This document shows positions 1-7,593 of a stretch of DNA of 26,992 bases, one piece after another. A program made the position numbers and the translations under genes. Source of the stretch: JBBQZL01 sp038207745 (GTDB taxonomy: Bacteria > Actinomycetota > Thermoleophilia > Solirubrobacterales > 70-9). Within the stretch, counting starts at the first letter, position 1. Each line of letters begins with the position of its first letter. The DNA is taken from assembly GCA_038207745.1 (NCBI GenBank), contig JBBQZL010000006.1:1-26992 (forward strand). The letters run 5' to 3'. Below the pieces are notes generated by a model, which saw only the letters and a program-made list of their open reading frames with translations, was not told the DNA's origin and did no database searches.

Positions 1-2079
1 GCCCTCGTCGCGCTTCACCGCGATCGCCAATGCCGCGCGGTCGCCGACCAGCACGCAACGGCGCCTTGCCCGGGTGATCGCGGTGTAGACCAGCGGCCGG
101 GTCAGCATCCGCGAGTGGGAGCGGTGGCAGACAAAGACGACCACGGGAACCTCACACCCCTGCGCCTTGTGGACGGAGATCGCGTAGGCGAGCCGGAGCG
201 TCCGGGTCTCCTCGTAGGAGACGACGAGGGAGGTGCCGTCGTCGGTGTCGATCACGATCGCCTCCTCGTTCGGGTCATCGGCAACCAGGAAGCAGATAGA
301 GCCATTCATCAGCCCGAGCTCGTGCGAGTTGCGGGTTTGGATCAGACGATCCCCGATTCTGAAACGTTCCTCCACCGCCGGCTTGCCATCCGGGTTGACC
401 CGTGCCTGAAGGCGCTCGTTCAGGGCATCGATCCCGACCGCGGTCCGGTACATCGGGGCGAGCACCTGCACGTCGCGGATCGGGTCGAGGCCAAGGCCCT
501 CGGGGACACGCTCGGAAACCAGATCGACCACCGTCTCCAGGGCCTTTTCCGGCATCGGCCGATCCATGAAGAAGAAGTCGTGGTCCTGGTCGGGGGCAGG
601 CTCGAGATCCGGGACCTGCCCCTGGTTGATCGCGTGGGCCGCGGTCGTGATCATCGAGCGCGCGGCCTGGCGGAAGATGTGTGTGAGCCGGGTGATCGGG
701 ATGGTCCCGGACTCGATCAGGTCGGCGAAGGGCTTCCCGGCCCCGACCGGCGGAAGCTGATCGGCATCGCCGACGAAGACGATGTGGGTCGACTCTGCCA
801 GCCCGCCGAGCAGGACCTCGATCAGGCGCAGGTTCAGCATCGATGATTCATCGACCACGACGAGCTCGACCGGGAGTGGGTGGCCCGGGAAGAACTTCGG
901 ATCACTGCCCGGTCGCCACTCCAGCATCCTGTGCAGCGTCCCCGCCGTATGCCCCGTCGCCTCCTCCATCCGACGGGCGGCGCGACCGGTGGGGGCGCAG
1001 AGGGCGATCTTCACGTTGGCGAGGCGGGCCTCCGCGACGATCGCCCGGATGCAGACTGTCTTGCCGACGCCGGGTCCTCCGGTGACGACAGAGAGCCGAG
1101 ATGAGAATGCCTCCTGGACCGCGTGCCACTGCTCTGTGGTCAGGTCGTCGTCGATGGGAGGGGAGACCTCATGGTCAAGACGCGGCGGCGCAGATGCCCT
1201 CGATGCAAGTGTCTCTGCGCACCAGATCTCGCGATCGTGGGTCGAATGGCGATAGGCGCGCTCGTCGTCGAGCATCACCCCGGGTGCGCTGACCAGGACA
1301 TCGGGGTCCGGTTCAAGCCCGAGCAGCTTGCCCGCACGGCTGACCAGCTCCCCGACGGGGAGATTGGTGTGGCCATCCCGCTCGGCCTCCTGAAGCGCGT
1401 AGACGGCTGCGGCGTGGGCGCGCTGGTCAGACTCACGGGGGACGTCGGCCGCCAGGGCGATCGTGTCCGCACGGGTAAATCCGACCCCCGGGATCTCAGT
1501 CAGCCCGTACGGGTCCTCACGCAGAATCCGCATCGCATCCGGCCCGTACCTGGCGTGGATCGGAGCGGCAAGGTGGGCGAGACCATGTGGAGCGAGCTGT
1601 ACATGCAGGTCCCGGACCGCCCGGCTTGCGTGCCAGCTTTCCGAGGCGGCCTCGGCGTGGCGGCGGCTGACCCCCTTCAGTGAGCTGAAGACGGCCATCG
1701 GATCGGCGGCGATATCGGTGAGGACGTCTTCGCCGTGGACGTCGGCGAGCTGCTCCGCCCGTGCGGGGCCGATGTGGCGCAGCGTGGTCAGGTATGCGAC
1801 CTGCCCTGCCCGATCCGTCGGGTCGAGCGGCAGCGCGCTCGTCGCCTTGAGCTGATGTCCGTATCTCGAGTGCTCCTGCCACTCGCCGACGACGTGGGCG
1901 CGCGACCCCTCGGTCAGGTGGGCGACCGGGCCGATCAGGATGAAGTCGTCCCCCGAATCGTCACGAACCTCGAGAACCGCGTAACCGGAGTCGTCGGAAA
2001 CGAAGATCTGGCGTCGCACTTCGACCCCGCCATCAAAGGCGGCGTCGAACTCGAATAGCTGCTCGCGGTCGCTGGACAT
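1..2079 (-). CDS. recD2: RecD2-type ATP-dependent DNA helicase (3' end outside window)
   Basis: This is an SF1B 5'-3' DNA helicase of the RecD2 (RecD-like) family, which acts in DNA repair and recombination without RecBC. The frame is open for 693 codons from ATG 2079 to base 1, so the last few tens of residues lie outside the window. Seen in order: an N-terminal OB-like part, a helix-hairpin-helix-like stretch (LRHIGPARAEQLADVHG), Walker A (GGPGVGKT), Walker B (VVVDESSM), motif III (GDADQLPPVGAG), a motif IV-like RLTHIFRQA, then the UvrD-like C-terminal motifs AISVHKAQGCE and YTAITRARRR. An in-frame TAA lies four codons upstream with no start between, so ATG 2079 is the first possible start. 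No clear Shine-Dalgarno site precedes it. It is divergent from the sigma-factor cluster. Family assignment is firm. Confidence 0.93.
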   Translation of the reverse strand, partial: MSSDREQLFEFDAAFDGGVEVRRQIFVSDDSGYAVLEVRDDSGDDFILIGPVAHLTEGSRAHVVGEWQEHSRYGHQLKATSALPLDPTDRAGQVAYLTTLRHIGPARAEQLADVHGEDVLTDIAADPMAVFSSLKGVSRRHAEAASESWHASRAVRDLHVQLAPHGLAHLAAPIHARYGPDAMRILREDPYGLTEIPGVGFTRADTIALAADVPRESDQRAHAAAVYALQEAERDGHTNLPVGELVSRAGKLLGLEPDPDVLVSAPGVMLDDERAYRHSTHDREIWCAETLASRASAPPRLDHEVSPPIDDDLTTEQWHAVQEAFSSRLSVVTGGPGVGKTVCIRAIVAEARLANVKIALCAPTGRAARRMEEATGHTAGTLHRMLEWRPGSDPKFFPGHPLPVELVVVDESSMLNLRLIEVLLGGLAESTHIVFVGDADQLPPVGAGKPFADLIESGTIPITRLTHIFRQAARSMITTAAHAINQGQVPDLEPAPDQDHDFFFMDRPMPEKALETVVDLVSERVPEGLGLDPIRDVQVLAPMYRTAVGIDALNERLQARVNPDGKPAVEERFRIGDRLIQTRNSHELGLMNGSICFLVADDPNEEAIVIDTDDGTSLVVSYEETRTLRLAYAISVHKAQGCEVPVVVFVCHRSHSRMLTRPLVYTAITRARRRCVLVGDRAALAIAVKRDEG

Positions 2080-2211
2080 TGCACGAGGTTAAAGGCACCG
2101 CGACCTGCACTTTCGGCCCAACCCGCGGGGGTCTGTCTGTCGATCCGGCTAGCCTTGTCGATCCTGGCGTCCCCGCGGCGTCAGTTTGGCCGGCATCTCG
2201 CCGACCTCGTC

Positions 2212-2868
2212 ATGGGGAGCTTTGGACTTCATCCGGAGACAGAATTGAGACTCGAGGATCTCGACGACGACAAGCTCGTGAGGGAGATTGTCAATGCGCG
2301 CAGGTCGGAAAGGTTCGACGTCGCGAACAAGGCGCTGGGGATCCTCATCTATAGGCGCGCCGACGACGTACTGGCGCGCGATTTGTCCAAGGTGCCGGGT
2401 AAGGACGCCAAGGATGTCGCGCAGGAGTCGATGCTGAGCGCGTTGAAGGCAAGTTTCGACGGTAGTTCGATGGGTCAGTTCGTCAACTTGCTCCACAAGA
2501 TCACCGACCGCCGGATCGCCGATTACTTCAAGAAGAAGGAAAACAAGCCCGACCTCGAACCCCTGCCCGATGAGCATGGTGGTGACGAGGAGGTTTGGGG
2601 CGACACGCCTTCTGAGTCGGACCAGACCGGCGAGGTGGCAGTTCGCCTCCTGGTCGAGGGCGTGCTGGCCGATATGAGCAAGACACACGAGCTCGTTGTG
2701 GTTCTCTACCTGAGGGGCTATCAGGCCGCCGGCATCGTGAGCAAGGTCAATCAGGAACACGGGGAACAGCTCAAGACCCCGATGACCGAGCACAATGTCA
2801 ACAAGATCGTCAGTCGTTTCCGCAAGGAACTAAGGAAGCGACTCCTGGGCGAGAATGGCGTGGGCTGA
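2212..2868 (+). CDS. Divergent sigma-70 family (ECF-like) sigma factor
   Basis: The 218-residue product looks like a small RNA polymerase sigma factor. Residues about 40-110 resemble sigma region 2: a helical core with DVAQESMLSALKA, then MGQFVNLLHKITDRRIADYF, the usual place for the -10 recognition helix. An acidic linker (about 115-140) follows, then a region 4-like helix-turn-helix at about 145-212 (ELVVVLYLRGY, then TEHNVNKIVSRFRKELRKRL). Region 3 is absent, as in ECF factors. The start is uncertain: TTG 2155 and TTG 2245 are in frame; I chose ATG 2212. The stop lies 1 base before the next ATG, so the two genes are probably translationally coupled. With an XRE-like protein and an IrrE-type protease downstream, it is probably an alternative sigma factor held or released by its neighbours (inference). 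Confidence 0.72.
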   Translation: MGSFGLHPETELRLEDLDDDKLVREIVNARRSERFDVANKALGILIYRRADDVLARDLSKVPGKDAKDVAQESMLSALKASFDGSSMGQFVNLLHKITDRRIADYFKKKENKPDLEPLPDEHGGDEEVWGDTPSESDQTGEVAVRLLVEGVLADMSKTHELVVVLYLRGYQAAGIVSKVNQEHGEQLKTPMTEHNVNKIVSRFRKELRKRLLGENGVG

Positions 2869-2869
2869 G

Positions 2870-3571
2870 ATGAACACCGAAGATAATGAACCGATGAACA
2901 GCGACGAAGAAGGCGACGGCATCGATCGCGTCGGAGACCTGTTCAAGGCCTACATCGCCGAGCACAAATCGGAGGGTGCCGCTGATCCGACCCCCTTCCT
3001 GGCGCAGGTGGAGGGTCACGATCGCGACGAGTTGGTCGCGCTTATCGACGCCTTCCTGGTGCGCTCACCCGGGCGACGCTGGAATCCAGAAGCCATGCAA
3101 GGCTCATTTGCCGAGCGCGTCAAGATCAAGTTTGAGGAGGTTCTGAACGGCGAGTCCGGTAATTGGCCCGAATTGCTCCCGAGCCTCCGGAATGCCGCAG
3201 AGCTGCCGCGAAGCGCTGTGGTGGAAAAACTCGCCGATGCCATCGGCGTGGCCGGCAGTGAGGAAAAGGTCGCGCGCTATTACAACGAGATGGAGCACGG
3301 AACGCTTCCCGCATCCGGGGTTTCCGATCGCGTACTCGAGGCCCTGGCGAAGATCATGGGCACCACCTTCCAGACGTTGCGAACCGCCGGAGATGAGCTT
3401 GGTCACGGAAGGAAGGACGTCGACTCGAGGATGTTCGCGCGGAGGGCCTCGTCCAGGGACTCGGGCATGGGAATGGCCTCGCCGGGAATCGCCCCTGAGT
3501 CGCGGATGAAGGGCGTCGAAGCCGAGTCCGACGAGGTGGACAGGCTGTTCACCGGCGGCTCGGGATCTTGA
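2870..3571 (+). CDS. XRE-like helical protein, putative sigma-factor partner
   Basis: I do not recognise a named family for the whole protein. The 233-residue product has a very acidic N-terminus (NTEDNEPMNSDEEGDG), a helical middle, and at about 120-170 a segment resembling a helix-turn-helix of XRE-type proteins (VVEKLADAIGVAG, then EEKVARYYNEMEHG, then VSDRVLEALAKIMG). The C-terminal 50 residues are charged and probably flexible. ATG 2870 lies 1 base after the sigma-factor stop; ATG 2855 and ATG 2894 are in-frame alternatives. Known biology: ImmA/IrrE proteases cleave XRE-family repressors (ImmR, DdrO). From that and the gene order I infer this protein is the regulated partner, perhaps an anti-sigma factor and protease substrate. 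No experimental role is implied by sequence alone. Confidence 0.68.
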   Translation: MNTEDNEPMNSDEEGDGIDRVGDLFKAYIAEHKSEGAADPTPFLAQVEGHDRDELVALIDAFLVRSPGRRWNPEAMQGSFAERVKIKFEEVLNGESGNWPELLPSLRNAAELPRSAVVEKLADAIGVAGSEEKVARYYNEMEHGTLPASGVSDRVLEALAKIMGTTFQTLRTAGDELGHGRKDVDSRMFARRASSRDSGMGMASPGIAPESRMKGVEAESDEVDRLFTGGSGS

Positions 3572-3613
3572 AGCTGACGTCAGGGGCCGGGCCGCGGTGG
3601 CGACCAGACGGAC

Positions 3614-3844
3614 ATGCACCCACACGCGGACCTCGATCCTGCCGTGCTCTTCGCGTTCGCATTGCGGGAACACGACTGGGTTCTGGCCGATCTCATCGCC
3701 GCCGTGATCAGGGCCCGCCCGGCAGCAGCCCCGGCGCTCAGACGCCTGGGGGCCGTTCTTGCGGCCGAACCGTCGGCCCCCGACTCCCTGCCCAGGCTCC
3801 GCACATTGGCGTTCTTGAGCCGGCGCCTCGGTCTCGATCACTAG
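3614..3844 (+). CDS. Small helical protein of unknown function in the sigma/IrrE cluster
   Basis: A 76-residue product with no recognised family. It is rich in Ala, Leu and Arg and reads as three or four amphipathic helices (PAVLFAFALREHDWVLADLIAAVI, then RPAAAPALRRLGAVLAA, then LPRLRTLAFLSRRLG). It has no signal peptide or transmembrane helix. The competing frame (3568-3960) gives an Arg/Pro/Gly/Ser-rich product typical of a shadow frame, so I prefer this one. The only in-frame start after the TGA at 3575 is ATG 3614, 42 bases after the upstream stop. The stop lies 112 bases before the preferred protease start. Co-orientation and position suggest it belongs to the cluster, perhaps as a small adaptor (inference). 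Confidence 0.5.
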   Translation: MHPHADLDPAVLFAFALREHDWVLADLIAAVIRARPAAAPALRRLGAVLAAEPSAPDSLPRLRTLAFLSRRLGLDH

Positions 3845-3893
3845 CCGGCTGGTGCTCCGCTGGGCCAGCCCTCCGGTCGCTCGACGGTCCGAC

Positions 3894-3946
3894 GAAGACA
3901 CAGGCGCCGATGGAGACCCGGGCATCGATGAAGACACAGGCGCCGA
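3894..3946 (+). repeat. 17-bp direct repeat, 36-bp period, encoding an acidic motif
   Basis: GAAGACACAGGCGCCGA occurs at 3894-3910 and again at 3930-3946. The 36-base period is a multiple of three and is in frame with the downstream protease gene, giving DEDTGA twice. It is either a 5' leader or, if translation starts at GTG 3852, part of an acidic N-terminal extension. Confidence 0.75.
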
Positions 3947-3956
3947 GGAAGACCCA

Positions 3957-4580
3957 ATGAGCGGCGCGGCCAAAGAGCCCGAGATGGTCGATATCGAGAC
4001 GATCGAGCGCTACGCAGGCGAAGTCCTGGCCAAGGTGCCGTCCTGGATCTGGGACGGCAGGTCACTTCCCGTCCCGGTCGAGGAGATCGTCGACTCCTGT
4101 TTCAATATCCATGTCCGAGATGTGGAGGACCTTACGCAGGCCCCGAACTGCCCCGCTGCGACTCCGGCGAGCCTCTCCGGTCTGCTGTTGACGGATCGCC
4201 GCGAGATCTGGGTCAACGCGGCTGAGGCAAGAGAGTGGCCGCCACGCCGACGCTTCACGATCGGCCACGAGCTTGGCCATTGGGTCATGCATCGCTCGGG
4301 CCAGCAGGCCCTCTTCTGCCGCAAGGTCGCGGTATCGCCTGATCAGGAGTCACCCGCCGATGCGGCCACTCACGTCGCATCGCCGGACGTGAAGCCCCCG
4401 CTGCCGGTGCCGGAGGCCGAGGCAAACGCGTTCGCCGCTGCGCTCCTGATGCCAGGTGACCTGATGCGCCACCACTACTTGGATTCCGGCGGCGATTTCC
4501 ACCAGATGTGCGAGCGCTTCAACAGCTCGGAGGCCGCAATGGGCCGCCGTCTTCACCGGACCATCCCGCGCTCAAAGTAG
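3957..4580 (+). CDS. ImmA/IrrE family zinc metallo-endopeptidase
   Basis: The 207-residue product is a cytoplasmic gluzincin-like protease. Residues 100-108 (FTIGHELGH) carry the HExxH zinc motif (H104, E105, H108), and EAEANAFAAALLMP at about 153-166 supplies the third ligand Glu and the family's characteristic tail. The start-proximal part (IETIERYAGEVLAK, then LPVPVEEIVDSC) is the usual N-terminal helix. The last 20 residues (FNSSEAAMGRRLH) match the small C-terminal winged-helix-like element. ATG 3957 is preceded by GAGGAAG at good spacing; GTG 3852 would add 35 acidic residues. Known relatives cleave XRE-type repressors after stress or signalling (ImmA, IrrE/PprI). Here the nearest candidate substrate is the XRE-like protein two genes upstream. 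Family assignment is firm; the substrate is inferred. Confidence 0.88.
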   Translation: MSGAAKEPEMVDIETIERYAGEVLAKVPSWIWDGRSLPVPVEEIVDSCFNIHVRDVEDLTQAPNCPAATPASLSGLLLTDRREIWVNAAEAREWPPRRRFTIGHELGHWVMHRSGQQALFCRKVAVSPDQESPADAATHVASPDVKPPLPVPEAEANAFAAALLMPGDLMRHHYLDSGGDFHQMCERFNSSEAAMGRRLHRTIPRSK

Positions 4581-4659
4581 TCCCAAGCCCGGCTCGTTGG
4601 AGACCGCCCGGGGATTCAGCCTGCACTCAATCGCTTCTACGCTGCCAGGAGGCCGCGCC

Positions 4660-5565
4660 TCAAACGGGCCGCGCCTCAAGCAGGCCACAAACGTTCTGCA
4701 TCGCTGCTTCGGGCTCGATCTCCAACCTGCGATATGTGATCCTGATCACGCGATAGCCGGCCAGCTGCAGATCTGTGTCCCTGATCCGGTCAGTTTCAAA
4801 TGCCCTCCGCGAGCCGTCGAACTCGTGTCCATCGCGCTCGACGATCAGTTGCTGCCCGGGCCAGCACATGTCGACCTCATGGCCGGCGACCTGTGTGTTG
4901 ACCTGTGGCTTGGGAATCCCCCGATCCACACAGTGCTTGAGAAAACGTCGCTCGAGTTCTGAGCGCGTCACCTGCGAAGCCGGTTCGTATCTGCTGAGCA
5001 CCGCGCACTACGGTCGGATCCCGCGGCGGCCTCTGGTCCGGTCACAGATCTCCACCACCGCTGCCCGGTCAAAGATCCGCAGCCGCTCCGCCTCCTCAGC
5101 CACCCGTTCGAGCTGCTGCATCGGCACCACCTCCGCCAGATCCAGCAGCGTCCGCGCAACTCTCGTCACCGGTATCCCATCCCGAACCGTCACGTCCTGG
5201 GCATCAAGCCGCCGCACGCAATGCAGCCGCACCCCCCTGGGCCCCGCCCGCCCTTGCGATTCCACCGTCACATTGATAAATGCACTTGCGCTTGCCCTCA
5301 GGTCCCAGAGCGACGCAGCGCTTACATGACTTAGGACCGCTCCCTCCCCGCAGGCGAGAACAGCCGCCATCCAGTGTCCATTTCGTGTCAGACAGCTGTG
5401 GCCCACCGCGAACACCTTGGGGTGGACCTTGTGAAGGCGCCCCGACTGGCGGCGATGCCTATAGGCACCGCGACCCATGCCCAGCAATCTCAGTTGTGAC
5501 CAGCTGACCACGCCGTGCTGGCGCCCCGCCAGACGTGCGATGTTGATCTTGAACTCCTGGGTCAC
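4660..5565 (-). pseudogene. AbiEi-like/DUF559 protein gene interrupted by an in-frame amber codon
   Basis: The gene reads as one 301-codon frame broken only by TAG at 5010-5008 (codon 186). Before it lies a winged-helix, AbiEi antitoxin-like N-terminus (HGVVSWSQLRLLGMGRGAYR, then GRLHKVHPKVFAVGH) plus the linker through VTRVARTLLDLAEV. After the stop the same frame continues with TRSELERRFLKHCVDRG, VNTQVAGHEVDMCWP, ERDGHEFDGSRRAFETDR and LAGYRVIRITYRRL, a Vsr-like DUF559 endonuclease domain. In related actinobacterial proteins the two parts form one chain (from memory). GTG 5565 has GGAG 6 bases upstream and fits the family N-terminus better than the upstream start at 5673. A 13-bp direct repeat (4651-4663 and 4667-4679) overlaps the C-terminal end. 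It is probably a recent pseudogene, or amber read-through; sequencing error is also possible. Confidence 0.8.
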
Positions 5566-5737
5566 TCGCGTCTCCGACGCCCGATTCGGCGACCTGACTG
5601 GATAAGTGGCTGAAATGCATGCCAGAAAACCAGTCACGCCCGGATGTGGCAGAAGTGTGGGGCGCGAAGGCACGCGGGTGTGTGACGAACGATGAGAGTG
5701 TGTGACGTCGCCGGGTCGAGAGCAATGACCGGGAGGG

Positions 5738-5791
5738 GCGCGGCCGGGAGGCTGCCGGGCCGTTGCGCGGCCGGGAGGCTGCCGGGCCGTC
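5738..5791. repeat. 27-bp GC-rich tandem repeat, two copies plus a partial third
   Basis: The unit GCGCGGCCGGGAGGCTGCCG plus GGCCGTT occupies 5738-5764 and recurs at 5765-5791 with one change (last base T to C). A degenerate partial copy (GGGCGGCCGGG) continues from 5792. It lies in the 245-base gap between the SRPBCC gene stop and the AbiEi-like gene start. No T-tract marks it as a terminator; nothing else is recognisable in the gap. Confidence 0.85.
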
Positions 5792-5810
5792 GGGCGGCCG
5801 GGTAGGACAG

Positions 5811-6260
5811 CTAGCCGGCTTCGGCGTGCTTCTTCAGGCCCTCGGCGGCGTCCTTGGTCAGAAGCTGTTTGACCTTGTCCCCGACTGGACCGCGGAGGAG
5901 GAGACCGAGCATTCGGCCCGGGTCTCCCTCAAGGCCATAGGCGGCACGGGTCTGGCTGTCGCCGAGATCCTCGAGCTTCCAATGGCCGTTCATCCACTTC
6001 ATCTCACCCTTCTCCTGGATCCAGGTCATGCCGATGGATGGTTGGTAGGAAAAGGCGAGCTTCGTCGTGATGTGTTTGATCTTCGCGTCGGCCACGGTTT
6101 CCACCAACGTTGCGCGCCCCTCGGAGTCGGTCTCGAGGATCTCCATCGAGAGCATCGTTTCCTGCCAGTCAGGAGTGTTCTCCAAGTCGGCAATGATCTC
6201 GTAACAGCGCTCGATCGGCGCGTTGATCTCGACAATGTATTCAGCCTTCAGAAGTCCCAT
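5811..6260 (-). CDS. SRPBCC (START-like) ligand-binding family protein
   Basis: The 149-residue product has the layout of the SRPBCC/polyketide-cyclase-like fold: an N-terminal strand followed by a helix (YIVEINAPIERCYEIIADLENTPDWQ), a run of beta-strands with EGRATLVETVADAKIK, FSYQPSIGMTWIQEKG and NGHWKLEDLG, and a long C-terminal helix (GDKVKQLLTKDAAEGLKKHAE). These proteins bind hydrophobic ligands in a cavity between sheet and helix; the ligand cannot be read from sequence. There is no signal peptide. It starts 33 bases after the stop of the upstream aminotransferase gene on the same strand, so the two may be co-transcribed, but no functional link is evident. The fold call is good, specific function unknown. 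Confidence 0.85.
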   Translation of the reverse strand: MGLLKAEYIVEINAPIERCYEIIADLENTPDWQETMLSMEILETDSEGRATLVETVADAKIKHITTKLAFSYQPSIGMTWIQEKGEMKWMNGHWKLEDLGDSQTRAAYGLEGDPGRMLGLLLRGPVGDKVKQLLTKDAAEGLKKHAEAG

Positions 6261-6293
6261 GGACCCAACCTTATCCGGACCGCCGGAAATCGA

Positions 6294-7430
6294 CTAGGCC
6301 ACGGCTGAGGCCATCCGCCGGACGGCCTCTTCGACTAGCTCAGGGGAAGTCCCGATATTGAGTCGGGCGAAGCCGGCACCCTGGCTTCCAAATTGAGGAC
6401 CACTGCTCAAGGCGACGCGTCCGCGTTCGAGGAATACAGCCGCCGGATCCGAGCCGAGGCCAAGCGAGGTGCAGTCGAGCCAGGCGAGGTATCCGGCTTC
6501 GGGCTGATCGTAGGTCACCGACGGGAGTCGCCCGGTGAGCAGCTGATCGAGGCGTTGCCGGTTTGCATCAAGCAGCGCAATCACCAAATCCAGCCACTCG
6601 TCCCCGTCCCGGTAGGCAGCCTCTGAAGCGATCGCGCCGAGGTGCCCACAGTGGGTCGCACCATGCGGAAGCCCCTCGACGACTGCCCTCGCGCGATCCG
6701 ACGAAGTGACGATCTGGGCCGATTGGAGCCCGGCAATGTTGAAGGCCTTCGATGCGGAGATCAACGCGATCCCGCACCTCCTTGCGGATTCCGAGACGGT
6801 AAGAAATGCTGTATGCCGGGCCCCGGGCAGGACAAGCGGGGCATGGATCTCATCACTCAGGACCCAGACATCGTGGGCAACAGCTATCTCCGCGATCTCG
6901 GAAAGCTGATCGGCAGGGATGACGCGACCGGTCGGATTGTGGGGGCTGCACAGAAGCGCGATCCGCGCGCCGTCCTCGAATGCACGCTCCATCCCGTCGA
7001 GGTCAAGGCCCGACGACCCTGTCAAAGGCACCTCGACCACCTTTGCCCCGACCTCCTCGATCACAGAGAAGAAGGGGTGGTAGACGGGAGGGTTGATGAC
7101 AACACCGTCGCCCGGCCTCGTCATCAGGCGAAGCAGTTCCCGGATTCCCCCAACCACGTCCGCGGTCGGGTAGACCTGATGCGGGTCCACCGTCCAGCCG
7201 AGGCGGCGGTCGGCAAACCCTGCGAAGGCCTCGCCCAGCCGGCCGGCGGAAGGATTCGCGTAGCCGGTGTCGCCGCGCTCGATCGCCGACGCAAGAGCCT
7301 CGCAAACCGGTGGAGCGAGCGGGACGTCCATCTCTGCCACCCAGGCCGGCAATACGTCGTCCGGGTAGGTGGTCCACTTGACGCTGCGGCGTCTACGAAG
7401 CTGTTGAAGGGAGGGGAGAGCCAGATCCAT
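6294..7430 (-). CDS. MalY/PatB-type PLP-dependent C-S lyase (aminotransferase class I/II)
   Basis: The 378-residue product is a fold-type I PLP enzyme close to MalY/PatB cystathionine beta-lyases, which cleave C-S bonds of cystathionine or cysteine conjugates to thiol, pyruvate and ammonia. Family features are visible: SVKW near the N-terminus, VLPAWVAEMD, GYANP, NPPVYHPF, SPHNPTGR (N165), LSDEIHAPLV (D193, the PLP pyridine contact), and SASKAFNIAGLQ with K228 as Schiff-base lysine. ATG 7430 fits the family N-terminus. An upstream GTG at 7493 has an AAGAAGG-like site 5 bases before it and would add 21 residues, so the start is open. It is divergent from the coiled-coil NlpC/P60 gene and may be co-transcribed with the SRPBCC gene. 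A histidinol-phosphate-type aminotransferase is less likely. Confidence 0.9.
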   Translation of the reverse strand: MDLALPSLQQLRRRRSVKWTTYPDDVLPAWVAEMDVPLAPPVCEALASAIERGDTGYANPSAGRLGEAFAGFADRRLGWTVDPHQVYPTADVVGGIRELLRLMTRPGDGVVINPPVYHPFFSVIEEVGAKVVEVPLTGSSGLDLDGMERAFEDGARIALLCSPHNPTGRVIPADQLSEIAEIAVAHDVWVLSDEIHAPLVLPGARHTAFLTVSESARRCGIALISASKAFNIAGLQSAQIVTSSDRARAVVEGLPHGATHCGHLGAIASEAAYRDGDEWLDLVIALLDANRQRLDQLLTGRLPSVTYDQPEAGYLAWLDCTSLGLGSDPAAVFLERGRVALSSGPQFGSQGAGFARLNIGTSPELVEEAVRRMASAVA

Positions 7431-7593
7431 GGATGGATCGAAGCCTACGACCCCGGTATCTATCGGCAGGCTTGTGCGAAACAACACCGGCACGCAACCC
7501 TTCTTGCAGGGTCGGTTGCCTGAGTACCCTTAGATGTCTGGGCGGCAGGAACCGGCCCCATGGTCGGCAGGTTCTGTTGCGCATGTGGGCCCT

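Noticed and set aside
115..846. 243-codon + frame rich in Asp, Gly and Arg
   Set aside because: It is antisense to the RecD2 helicase, whose motifs cover the whole stretch.
2149..2793. 214-codon minus frame
   Set aside because: It is antisense to the sigma factor; the + strand has the recognisable region 2 and region 4 features.
3568..3960. 130-codon Arg/Pro/Gly-rich + frame between the XRE-like gene and the protease
   Set aside because: Composition is that of a shadow frame; the 3614-3844 frame is more protein-like.
6642..7523. 293-codon + frame
   Set aside because: It is antisense to the PLP enzyme, which has clear motifs.
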